Source: an uncultured Thermoguttaceae bacterium (lineage in GTDB: Bacteria > Planctomycetota > Planctomycetia > Pirellulales > Thermoguttaceae). From it: a stretch of DNA of 64,000 nt. Positions within the stretch are counted from its first letter, which is position 1, and each line of letters starts with the position of its first letter. Positions 16,658 to 24,372 of this stretch are shown here, piece by piece. Location: contig CALFBP010000002.1 of NCBI GenBank assembly GCA_937951625.1, positions 25,495 to 89,494 of the forward strand. Direction: 5' to 3'. A model generated the notes under the pieces. It saw only the letters and a list, made by a program, of their open reading frames with translations. It had not been told where the DNA came from and ran no database searches. The position numbers and the translations under genes are program-made.

Positions 16658-18244
16658 ATGGAAGTTGAGAATCGGACGCTGCGTGGTAGTACTCCTGGCG
16701 GTTTCCTTGCGCGTCGGTTGACGGTGGGGGTTGATCCGCCAACACTGGCCGACACCGCCAGTGACCGGGCGCGGTTGGAACGGGCCTTGCACCCTCACCT
16801 GGGCGGGCAGGCTGCTCATTTTACGCTATCCGCGCTCCGCGCCTTGGGCTCGGCTCTGCGCCGGGGCAACTGGCAGGTCACCGTCACCCTGGCCGAGGTG
16901 GAAGGCGCGCCGTGGATCGTCGCGGTGGAGCCCGGCGAGGCGCGCAGCCGTTGCCTGGGCTTGGCTGTGGATGTGGGGACGACGACGGTCTCGATGGAAC
17001 TGATCGACTTAGTCGACGGCCCCAGCCTGGGGACGCGCATGACCTACAACGGCCAACGCGCTTTTGGCGCCGACGTGACCAGCCGGCTAATCCATGCCGA
17101 GAAACCGGGCGGCCTAGCCGAATTGCACGAGGCGGTGGTGACCACCCTCAACGCCCTGATTGACCATTTGACGGACGAAACTGGCACGAGCCGAAACGAT
17201 ATCTGGGCCGTGGCGTGCGCCGGCAACACGATCATGGCACATCTCCTGCTGGGGCTGGACCCTACGGCCATCCGCCGCGAGCCCTACGTGCCCATCACCA
17301 CCGTCTTCCCCAGCGTGCGTGCCGGGGACGTTGGCCTGCGGCTGGCCGACGAAGCGATTCTGTACGCCTTGCCCGCCATCAGCGGCTACCTGGGGGGCGA
17401 CATCACGGCCGGGCTCTTGGCCACCGGCATCGCGGATGAGGAGCCGCTGTCCATCCTGATCGACATCGGCACCAACGGGGAGACGGTGTTGGGCAACCGG
17501 GACTGGCTGATGGCCTGTTCCGGCTCGGCCGGCTCGGCCTTCGAGGGCTGTGGGCTGGAATGGGGCATGAACGCTACCGCGGGCGCGATCGAGCGCGTCT
17601 GGGTGGAGGACGGCAACATCCGCTACCGCACCGTGGGTGGGGAGCGTCCCCGCGGCATCTGCGGCTCGGGACTGATCGAGGCCCTGGGGTGTTTTCTATC
17701 CGCCGGCATCATTGATCGCACGGGAAAAGCCAACTCCGAAGCGCCTGCTGTGCGGCAGGGCGAATATCATCCGGAGATCGTCCTGGCCCCAGCCTCCGAG
17801 ACGGCCGTGGGACGCGACATCACGTTGCGCCAGCCGGACATCGAGAATCTGATCCGGGACAAGGCCGCGCTGTATGCCGGCTCGCGGATCCTGCTGGCCA
17901 ACGTGGGGTTGAGCTTCGAGGCGGTGGATCGCATCCTCATCGCCGGCAATTTTGGACACGCTTTGGATACCGAGCAGGCCGTGCGTATCGGGCTACTGCC
18001 CGACATTCCACGCGAAAAGATTCGGTTTATCGGCAATAGCTCCCTGGCTGGGGCGCGGCAGGCGCTGCTCTCTGCCCAGGCCCGGCGACGAGCATTAGAA
18101 GTGGCGAGCGCCGTGACTGCCCTGGAATTGACCGTCGAGCCCCGCTACTTCGACGAATACACGGCGGCGCTCTTTCTGCCACATACGGACGTATCGCTCT
18201 TCCCATCGGTAGCGGCACAAACCATCGATCAATTCCGCCGGTAG
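16658..18244 (+). CDS. RACo/RamA-like ASKHA ATPase without ferredoxin domain
   Basis: A 528-residue protein of the DUF4445 family, whose best-known members (RACo, RamA) use ATP to reduce the cobalt of corrinoid proteins. Visible are the linker domain (FLARRLTVGVDPPTLADTASDRARLERAL), the phosphate-1 motif AVDVGTTTVSME near residue 102, DIGTNGETVLG, SGSAGSAFEGCG, GICGSGLIEAL, and the adenosine motif ILIAGNFGHALD. Usual family members start with a 2Fe-2S ferredoxin of about 90 residues that delivers the electron; here the chain starts at the linker, so the reductant must come from another protein. No corrinoid protein or methyltransferase gene is adjacent. It starts 103 bases after the thioredoxin-like gene. 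Confidence 0.85.
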   Translation: MEVENRTLRGSTPGGFLARRLTVGVDPPTLADTASDRARLERALHPHLGGQAAHFTLSALRALGSALRRGNWQVTVTLAEVEGAPWIVAVEPGEARSRCLGLAVDVGTTTVSMELIDLVDGPSLGTRMTYNGQRAFGADVTSRLIHAEKPGGLAELHEAVVTTLNALIDHLTDETGTSRNDIWAVACAGNTIMAHLLLGLDPTAIRREPYVPITTVFPSVRAGDVGLRLADEAILYALPAISGYLGGDITAGLLATGIADEEPLSILIDIGTNGETVLGNRDWLMACSGSAGSAFEGCGLEWGMNATAGAIERVWVEDGNIRYRTVGGERPRGICGSGLIEALGCFLSAGIIDRTGKANSEAPAVRQGEYHPEIVLAPASETAVGRDITLRQPDIENLIRDKAALYAGSRILLANVGLSFEAVDRILIAGNFGHALDTEQAVRIGLLPDIPREKIRFIGNSSLAGARQALLSAQARRRALEVASAVTALELTVEPRYFDEYTAALFLPHTDVSLFPSVAAQTIDQFRR

Positions 18245-18552
18245 TTTGGGCCAATCCAATTGAGAATCACCCAGATGCAGCAAGCAAGTTTGGTAGGCAC
18301 GACTGCCGTCCATGAATGGAAATGGAAGGCGGGCCTGTCGAAATCAACGTTGGTTACTTCGCCAAAAAGCGTAAAATACTCGACGTCTCGGCATCGTGCA
18401 AAAGCAAAGGCCCCCCATTAACGCGATGGAGCCCAGTATGGCGTTGCACAGGGGGATTTGCGGGTCCCGCACCGCGAACTGCGATAAGCCGCAATGAGCG
18501 GTTGGTGTCGCTCGAAATTGTCTCTCACCAAGCAGCATGGAGTAAACCAGTC
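18245..18552. other. Intergenic region before acr3
   Basis: About 308 bases without a supported gene. The acr3 frame is open through most of it (from 18316), but the sequence is not like the transporter. I see no second copy of the TATCGTA operator here, so acr3 may be read through from the arsR promoter or have its own unrecognised promoter. Confidence 0.4.
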
Positions 18553-19635
18553 ATGACCGACAGCACGTTGAAAAAATTGTCATTCCTCGACCGTTACCTG
18601 ACCCTCTGGATTTTTCTGGCAATGGCCTTCGGCGTGGCGCTGGGATACCTTGTGCCGCCGGTGGCGCAGTTCATTGACGGCCTGAGGTTCGGGGAGACCA
18701 CGAGCATCCCGATCGCCATCGGGCTGATTTTGATGATGTACCCGCCTTTGGCGAAGGTCCGTTACGAAGAGTCCGGCAGGGTCTTGAGCGAGAAGAAACT
18801 TTTGGGCTTCTCGCTGTTGATGAACTGGGTGATCGGCCCGGTCTTCATGACGGCGTTGGCCATCTTGTTTCTCCACAACTACCCGGAGTACATGGTTGGC
18901 GTGATTCTCGTCGGGCTGGCCCGATGCATCGCCATGGTCATCGTATGGAATGAGCTGGCGGGCGGCGACCGGGAACTTGCCGTGGGGCTAGTGGCCTTCA
19001 ACGCCGTGTTCCAGGTGCTGTTTTACGCGATCTACATCTACGTGTTCATCACGTTCCTGTTGAATGCCCTCGGGTTGGTAGAGGGGTTGAACGTTCATGT
19101 CTCCATCCTGGAGGCCGCCAAAACCGTGTTCATCTACTTGGGGATTCCCTTCCTCGGCGGGCTGATCACGCGTTTTTCGCTCCTCAACTGGAAAGGTCGC
19201 CAGTGGTACGAGTCGGTGTTCATCCCCAAGATCAGCCCCATCACGCTGGTGGCGCTGCTGTTCACGATCGTCGTGATGTTCTCCTTGAAGGGGGACGAGA
19301 TCATCAGACGCCCTGGCGACGTGCTCCTCGTGGCCATTCCGCTGGCGATCTACTTCTTCGCCATGTGGTTCTTCGCCTTTTTCGTGGCCGCCAAGTTGGG
19401 GGCCGGATATGAGAAGACCACGGCCGTCGCCTTCACGGCGGCCAGCAACGATTTTGAGCTGGCAATCGCCGTGGCGGTGGCGATTTTCGGCACCGCATCC
19501 GGTCAAGCCCTGGCCACGGTCGTGGGGCCTCTGTTGGAGGTGCCGGTGCTGATTAGTTTGGTCAATGTCGCCCTGTATTTCCAGAAAAGGTTCTTTCGTC
19601 AGCCCGCGGCACCGGAACCGATGGCAAAGCCATAG
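18553..19635 (+). CDS. arsB3: Arsenite efflux transporter, Acr3 family
   Basis: A 360-residue inner-membrane carrier with ten hydrophobic helices, the normal size for Acr3. The signature near helix 4 is [20 protein letters not shown], which contains the essential Cys (about residue 125). Other family segments are [17 protein letters not shown] at the start, [12 protein letters not shown], and [19 protein letters not shown] near helix 9. It would expel As(III) (and perhaps Sb(III)) in exchange for protons. The ATG at 18553 was chosen because family members begin a few residues before the [12 protein letters not shown] segment. It closes the arsR cluster after a 308-base gap. Confidence 0.93.
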   Translation: MTDSTLKKLSFLDRYLTLWIFLAMAFGVALGYLVPPVAQFIDGLRFGETTSIPIAIGLILMMYPPLAKVRYEESGRVLSEKKLLGFSLLMNWVIGPVFMTALAILFLHNYPEYMVGVILVGLARCIAMVIVWNELAGGDRELAVGLVAFNAVFQVLFYAIYIYVFITFLLNALGLVEGLNVHVSILEAAKTVFIYLGIPFLGGLITRFSLLNWKGRQWYESVFIPKISPITLVALLFTIVVMFSLKGDEIIRRPGDVLLVAIPLAIYFFAMWFFAFFVAAKLGAGYEKTTAVAFTAASNDFELAIAVAVAIFGTASGQALATVVGPLLEVPVLISLVNVALYFQKRFFRQPAAPEPMAKP

Positions 19636-19944
19636 CCGATTTTTACCGCTGACCGGGCGCCAAGTTGGATTGCCCAATCTGACAATCTTTGAGGGCTGAG
19701 TCTGGACGGCGGCAAGACCCGCCCCTGTTCCCAATCGTTGATCGTGGCGGCGACCAACCTTTCTGAGGCATCCGATCCCGTGCGGAGGTGTCGTCAGACA
19801 TCGACACTCGGGGGGTGGAGGCGGTCTTTCCAGCGCGGCCTGCGGCGGAGAGCCGTCCCAGGTTAGTCCGAAGCGGAAAGACCCGGCTTGCGGACTGCAA
19901 GGGGCGATCATCACCGAGGAGAGCGAAATTTCCCCCTCTCGAAG
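19636..19944. other. Intergenic region between acr3 and the imuA promoter
   Basis: No gene is supported here on either strand; a long minus-strand open frame (to 20506) runs antisense through imuA and has no protein-like composition. No strong terminator for acr3 was found. Confidence 0.4.
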
Positions 19945-19977
19945 TTGACATCGATTGGATACAAATGTACACTATCC
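19945..19977 (+). promoter_or_regulatory. imuA promoter with overlapping inverted repeat (candidate SOS operator)
   Basis: TTGACA (19945-19950) and TACACT (19968-19973) are spaced by 17 bases. Overlapping the -10 is a perfect inverted repeat GGATA-N11-TATCC (19957-19977), with an inner TACA-AA-TGTA. imuA-imuB operons are LexA-controlled in many bacteria, so this may be the LexA site of this lineage; that is an inference, since the motif is not one of the standard LexA boxes. Confidence 0.5.
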
Positions 19978-20017
19978 AAGGAACTGCGGAACGCACTTTT
20001 CCTGGCGGGACGCTGCC

Positions 20018-20779
20018 ATGCCCCCCAATGTCCCAGTCCTTCAGAACGTCCATGTCCTTCAGAGTCCGGCGTCGCGGGAATTGATCGAGTCGCTCCGCGA
20101 CCGGATCGCATCCTTGGAGGGGGCCCGGCGACCAAGGGAAAAAAAGCCGATTTCCAGCGGCTGCGAGGGCCTGGATCAAATCCTTCCCGACCACGGCTTC
20201 CATCGCGGGACCTTGGTTGAATGGCTTGCCTCGGGCGAGGGCTGTAGCGCGGAAAGCCTGGTGTTCGCGACGGCGCGGGAGGCGTGGCGGGCAGGGGGGG
20301 CCGTGGTCGTGTGCGATCAGGCCCAACAATTCTATCCCCCGGCGGCGGTCCGGCTGGGGATCAAACCCGAGGGGATGATCGTGGTCCAGGCTGCCAGCGA
20401 CGCCGACAACCTTTGGGCCTTGGATCAGGCGTTGCGGTGTCCGGGCGTGGCCGCGGCCGTGGCATGGCCCGAAAAACTTGACCCCCGAACGTTCCGCCGT
20501 CTGCAATTGGCCGCCGAACAGGGCGGTGGTCTCGGCCTATTGGTGCGGCCAGCACGGGCGAAGAGCGAACCGTCGTGGGCCGAAATCCGGCTGGCGATCG
20601 AGCCCATGCCCACCACCGAACCGCACGGCCCTCGACGCCTCAGGATCCAATTGCTTCGCAGCCGCGGAGGCCCCACGGGCGCCGTGGCCGAGGTGGAAAT
20701 CGAGTATGAGACGCATCCTTTGCCTTGCGTTTCCCCCGGGCCCTCTCCCGCAGCCTGCCGCCGCGCGGCCGGGGCCTAA
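20018..20779 (+). CDS. imuA: ImuA, RecA-like mutasome protein
   Basis: A 253-residue RecA-superfamily protein that works with ImuB and DnaE2 in DNA-damage-induced mutagenesis. It shows the typical ImuA layout: a short N-terminal region, GCEGLDQILPDHGFHRGTLVEWLASGEG (the place of the Walker A loop, here without a canonical GKT, as in many ImuA), GAVVVCDQAQQFYPPAAVRLGI, and LWALDQALRCPGVAAAVAWPEKLD. The C-terminus has LRIQLLRSRGGPTGAVAEVEIEYE. The start is set at the ATG after the promoter; an in-frame TTG at 19955 would lie within the promoter itself. The last 74 bases overlap imuB. Confidence 0.85.
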   Translation: MPPNVPVLQNVHVLQSPASRELIESLRDRIASLEGARRPREKKPISSGCEGLDQILPDHGFHRGTLVEWLASGEGCSAESLVFATAREAWRAGGAVVVCDQAQQFYPPAAVRLGIKPEGMIVVQAASDADNLWALDQALRCPGVAAAVAWPEKLDPRTFRRLQLAAEQGGGLGLLVRPARAKSEPSWAEIRLAIEPMPTTEPHGPRRLRIQLLRSRGGPTGAVAEVEIEYETHPLPCVSPGPSPAACRRAAGA

Positions 20780-22322
20780 GGAACGCGGCAATCGCGAGAC
20801 GCTGCTGGAATGGGCGGCCTGGTGCCAGCGATTCAGCCCGACCGTGGGCGTAGAGGAATCGCCGACACCGGGCTGTTTGTTCCTCGACATCACCGGGCTG
20901 GAGCGTCTTTTTGGCGGTGAAATGGCCTTGGCCGGGCAGATTCTCCGGGATTTTGCCGCTCGGGGGCTAGCGGTTCGGGTCGCGATTGCCGATACGCTGG
21001 GCGCTGCCTGGGCGGTGGCGCGGTTTGGTACCGGGCAGGCTCCAGTCAGCCTTTTTCAGGAGCTGCCCGGTTCGGAATGCGGCGAAACGGTCGCAGCATC
21101 CCCTTCCCCTGCCCGACACACCGACCCCGGTCCCTTTCCCCCTTCCCGAGATCACAGCCTGCACCCCCCTGAGCAGCGCCGGCCTGGAACGGCCATTGTC
21201 TGCATCCCTCCCGGCCAGTCCTTAAGGGCGCTGAAGCCTCTTCCTGTCGAGGCCCTGCGCCTGCCGCTGGAAACGATCGAGAAGCTGCATTCCCTGGGAA
21301 TTACCAGGATCGAACAATTGGAACGATTGCCGCGAGAGGAGCTGGCTTGCCGCTTCGGGCCTGGTTTGATTCAGCGATGGGACCAGGCCCTAGGGCGTCT
21401 GGCGGAGCCTATTCCCGTCTGGCCCCCGCTTCCGAAGTTCGCAGTCCGGCACGAACTGGAGCACCCCGTCACGAACCGAGAACAGGTGGCGATCGTCCTG
21501 GAGCAACTGGTGGCGAGGCTTTCCGAACAGCTCGTCGACTGCGGCTGCGGGGCATTGCAACTGGAATGCCGCCTGGAGTGCCAAGAGGGCGAGGTGGTTG
21601 CGATGGGCGTGGGCCTGTTCCAACCCACTGCCTCGCCGCGTCACTTGAGCCAGTTGGCGCAGACGCGTCTGGAACGGGCCACGATCCCCTCGCCTCTCGT
21701 GGCGATATCCCTCGGGGCGTCTCTGGTCGGTCCCCTGGAGCATCGCCAAGAAGAACTCTTTGTCGACGCCCCAATGCGGAACGGTTCGCGGTTCTTGGCG
21801 ATGCTGATCGACCGCCTCGCCAGCCGCCTGGGACGCGGAGCGGTCTTGCGCGTCCGTCCCCTGCCCGACGCCCAACCCGAGTTGGCCTACCGCTACGATC
21901 CCTGGGTCTCGATGCGAGGGCGAGATACTGCGGTGCGATCCGCCGGACGGCCTTTCCCCGCCAGCCGAGCGCGTTGCCATCGTCCAGCTCGCGCGCAGGG
22001 CGATGGTCAGAAGGTACTCCGCGACGATCCCGTCGCCACTGGCGGCGCGTTGCCGCCCCGGCCGTTGCGGGTCCTGCGGCGGCCAATAGCGGTTTCCGTG
22101 ATTTCGCTGGCGCCGCACGGTCCGCCTTTTTGTTTTCGCTTGCGCGGCAAGGAACACCGGATCGCTTGGACTTGGGGGCCGGAACGGATCGAGACCGGTT
22201 GGTGGCGAGGCCCTGCGATCGCCCGCGATTACTATCGCGTCGAGACGGCGGACGGCCACCGTTTTTGGCTCTTCCGGGACCTGAAAGACGGCCGTTGGTT
22301 CTTACAAGGACATTTTGCGTGA
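20706..22322 (+). CDS. imuB: ImuB, Y-family polymerase-like mutasome protein
   Basis: A 538-residue protein of the DNA polymerase Y-like ImuB family, which lacks polymerase activity and tethers ImuA and DnaE2 to the beta clamp. Recognisable are LLEWAAWCQRFSPTVGVE, LFLDITGLERLFGGE, the little-finger part RLPREELACRFGPGLIQRWDQALG, and the C-terminal ImuB domain GPERIETGWWRGP ... RDYYRVET ... FWLFRDLKDGRWFLQGHFA. Between the opening MRRILCLAFP and LLEWAAW there are only about 27 residues where relatives have roughly 80, so the N-terminal palm/fingers part looks shortened. No dnaE2 follows; the next gene is convergent. Confidence 0.83.
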   Translation: MRRILCLAFPPGPLPQPAAARPGPKERGNRETLLEWAAWCQRFSPTVGVEESPTPGCLFLDITGLERLFGGEMALAGQILRDFAARGLAVRVAIADTLGAAWAVARFGTGQAPVSLFQELPGSECGETVAASPSPARHTDPGPFPPSRDHSLHPPEQRRPGTAIVCIPPGQSLRALKPLPVEALRLPLETIEKLHSLGITRIEQLERLPREELACRFGPGLIQRWDQALGRLAEPIPVWPPLPKFAVRHELEHPVTNREQVAIVLEQLVARLSEQLVDCGCGALQLECRLECQEGEVVAMGVGLFQPTASPRHLSQLAQTRLERATIPSPLVAISLGASLVGPLEHRQEELFVDAPMRNGSRFLAMLIDRLASRLGRGAVLRVRPLPDAQPELAYRYDPWVSMRGRDTAVRSAGRPFPASRARCHRPARAQGDGQKVLRDDPVATGGALPPRPLRVLRRPIAVSVISLAPHGPPFCFRLRGKEHRIAWTWGPERIETGWWRGPAIARDYYRVETADGHRFWLFRDLKDGRWFLQGHFA

Positions 22323-22355
22323 ACGACGCCGGGCTGCGATCCGCTGCCGGGGGCG

Positions 22356-23729
22356 TCAATCGGCCACATGGCGTTTGGCACTCTTGGGTTCGGCGAATCG
22401 GATGGTACGGACCAGGTCGCGATCGCTCTCCCGGAACCGGTCGGCCAGGCTGGACTCGAGGGCGAATAGGACCACGATCCCCTGATTGCTCTTATCGACG
22501 ATGCGATAGTAGATCCAATCCATGGGAATGCCCGACGATTCGCCTTGTACCTCGACGCGAAACACCCGCTGCTCCCCATCGGTCATCGCTTGCCCAGCAC
22601 GCACAAACCGGCGGAAATCCTTTCCCAACGCCCGGCGAATTTCATCCTGGAAGTGGCTGAGCGTGACTTCCTTGGGCTGCGCAGCCAAAGTGGATACGTT
22701 GCATTGAGCGATGTATTTTCCCTCGTCCACCATGCGAAAGACGGTCAGGTCCTTCGAGTCACTGATGAGGACCCATCGCCGATCCAACAGGGCGCGCCAC
22801 GTGCGGTCAGGCGACGTATAACTGAGCTGTTCTAACTCGGCGGTCGCCCCCAAGAAGACATTTTTCAGCGCTGGTTCCTCAAGCTGCTTTGCGGCCGCAT
22901 TCGGCTCGATCTTGATTTGCAGACGTGCCACGACGTCCAGCCCCGGACCGATCGGCGAGACCTCCCGATCCTCCTTCAGAAGCAAGGCGAACCATGTGAT
23001 TCGGCCCAACTCTAGGTCGAAGCGGTACTTGGCCCTGACCTGCAATCGCGTCGGTCGCCCGTGGATCGAACCTTCCACCTGACCGGCCATTTCCAGCTTT
23101 GCCGCACCCTGTTCTACGGATTGCAGAACACTTTGCGCGTCGCTGCTGGCGACCGCGTCCAGACCTAGAAGGGCGGCAAGCACGTCGTGGGAATGCTTCC
23201 ACGAGTCGCCAACTGCAACCTGTTCAGAGGGGAGAAGTCTCTCTAGAAGGAGGGTGTTGCCTTGCACGTCGATGAGGTCCAGTTCCTCTCGCGTGAGGGG
23301 TCCGTGCGGCGAGTACAACACCGGCTTGAGTTCGCGTAGTTCCACGCCAATCAGCCGTCGTTGGTCGCGAAGAGAGGGTCGGAATTGCTGATCTCCGACT
23401 TGGATCGAAGCATCGGCTTTTTCATAATGACGAATCGCGGAGAGGAACCTGCCCGGTATTTTGAAATTGCCCAGCGGCTTCTCGAAATAGGCAAGACTCG
23501 CCCGCGCCGCCATTTGAACAGTGGATGAGCGTGCCTTCTCGGAGCCATCGATTTTGAGAGCCCCCTCCGCTTCCATCAGGGCTTCGACCCGGTCAACTGA
23601 TCCGTCCACCCGGTTTGGGGATAGCTCATAGAGCTGTCTCTCTCCTGACTGCGATCTGGCCTCAAAAGCTGTGGCAAACAAATTTACCAAAATGATAATG
23701 ATTAGTATTGCGGCTGCCGAGCGATGCAT
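22356..23729 (-). CDS. Secreted protein of unknown function
   Basis: A 457-residue protein that I do not recognise. It starts with a signal sequence (MHRSAAAILIIIILVNLFATAFEARS). The mature part has long predicted beta-rich stretches and an even spread of charge, with no enzyme motif that I can identify and only one obvious Cys (in AQCNVST near residue 346). Its style, with many small conserved-looking blocks such as LLPSEQVAVGDSWKHS and a C-terminal RIVDKSNQGIVVLFA, is typical of planctomycete exported proteins. It is convergent with imuB and separated from it by 33 bases. Confidence 0.65.
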   Translation of the reverse strand: MHRSAAAILIIIILVNLFATAFEARSQSGERQLYELSPNRVDGSVDRVEALMEAEGALKIDGSEKARSSTVQMAARASLAYFEKPLGNFKIPGRFLSAIRHYEKADASIQVGDQQFRPSLRDQRRLIGVELRELKPVLYSPHGPLTREELDLIDVQGNTLLLERLLPSEQVAVGDSWKHSHDVLAALLGLDAVASSDAQSVLQSVEQGAAKLEMAGQVEGSIHGRPTRLQVRAKYRFDLELGRITWFALLLKEDREVSPIGPGLDVVARLQIKIEPNAAAKQLEEPALKNVFLGATAELEQLSYTSPDRTWRALLDRRWVLISDSKDLTVFRMVDEGKYIAQCNVSTLAAQPKEVTLSHFQDEIRRALGKDFRRFVRAGQAMTDGEQRVFRVEVQGESSGIPMDWIYYRIVDKSNQGIVVLFALESSLADRFRESDRDLVRTIRFAEPKSAKRHVAD

Positions 23730-24372
23730 ATTGATACATACCTCACAAAAGAGGGAATTATTGCACCCGGTACCTCATTTACTGAAACTCTTCAGTGGCT
23801 TGAAGACGCACCTTAGATCGACGCCCCTAGGCCGACAATTCATCTAAAAGCCGCGCTCTCACTCGGGTTAGTAAATGTGGGAAAAATAAATGCTTTGAGA
23901 TAATTAAATGTGTCCTGGCGAGCGTGGTCCCGGTCTCTTTCAAATATGGAAGAATATGGGGCACCCATCGGCAACATTCCTAACGGTAACAGTGAAACCA
24001 GAAACGGGTTGAAATCATCTGATGAAAGTAGGGAGTTTTCTGAGATGATGAACTTAACGAACTTTCCCTTGAACCCGGAGTGTCTTGATCCGTAGAGCTA
24101 ATAGGATGCGGGTTGCGTCAGAATTGGAGATTCACTCGCTCCAGAAGTAGCCTGGGTGGGTGGAAGAATATCCTTACGAGGATGGGTCTAGATTTGGAAA
24201 AATATTTCTGTCATAATTCTTGCACACAAATTAACTCGCCGAATCCGCCTAACGATTGTGAACGGAATACTATGTGCCCGGGAGTTTTACACGGTACAGT
24301 TGCGGCGAGCCGTACATCCAGAACAACGAGAATACCATCAGTGAGGGGGTATGCTTTACCCTGGAGGTTGAC
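23730..24372. other. AT-richer intergenic region upstream of the sigma factor gene
   Basis: Over 600 bases, clearly lower in GC than its surroundings, between two divergent genes. A 61-codon frame (23910-24095) has no ribosome binding site and no protein-like pattern. The region probably carries the promoters and leader of the sigma factor gene; I could not find one convincing -35/-10 pair or a known RNA. Confidence 0.4.

Noticed and set aside
21347..22660. Plus-strand open frame of 437 codons overlapping imuB
   Set aside because: Its translation is Arg/Gly/Pro-rich with no family features, whereas the imuB frame has the conserved C-terminal ImuB domain.
23910..24095. Possible small gene (61 codons) in the AT-richer region
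   Set aside because: It has no ribosome binding site, no domain or membrane pattern, and is within a region that looks like regulatory sequence.
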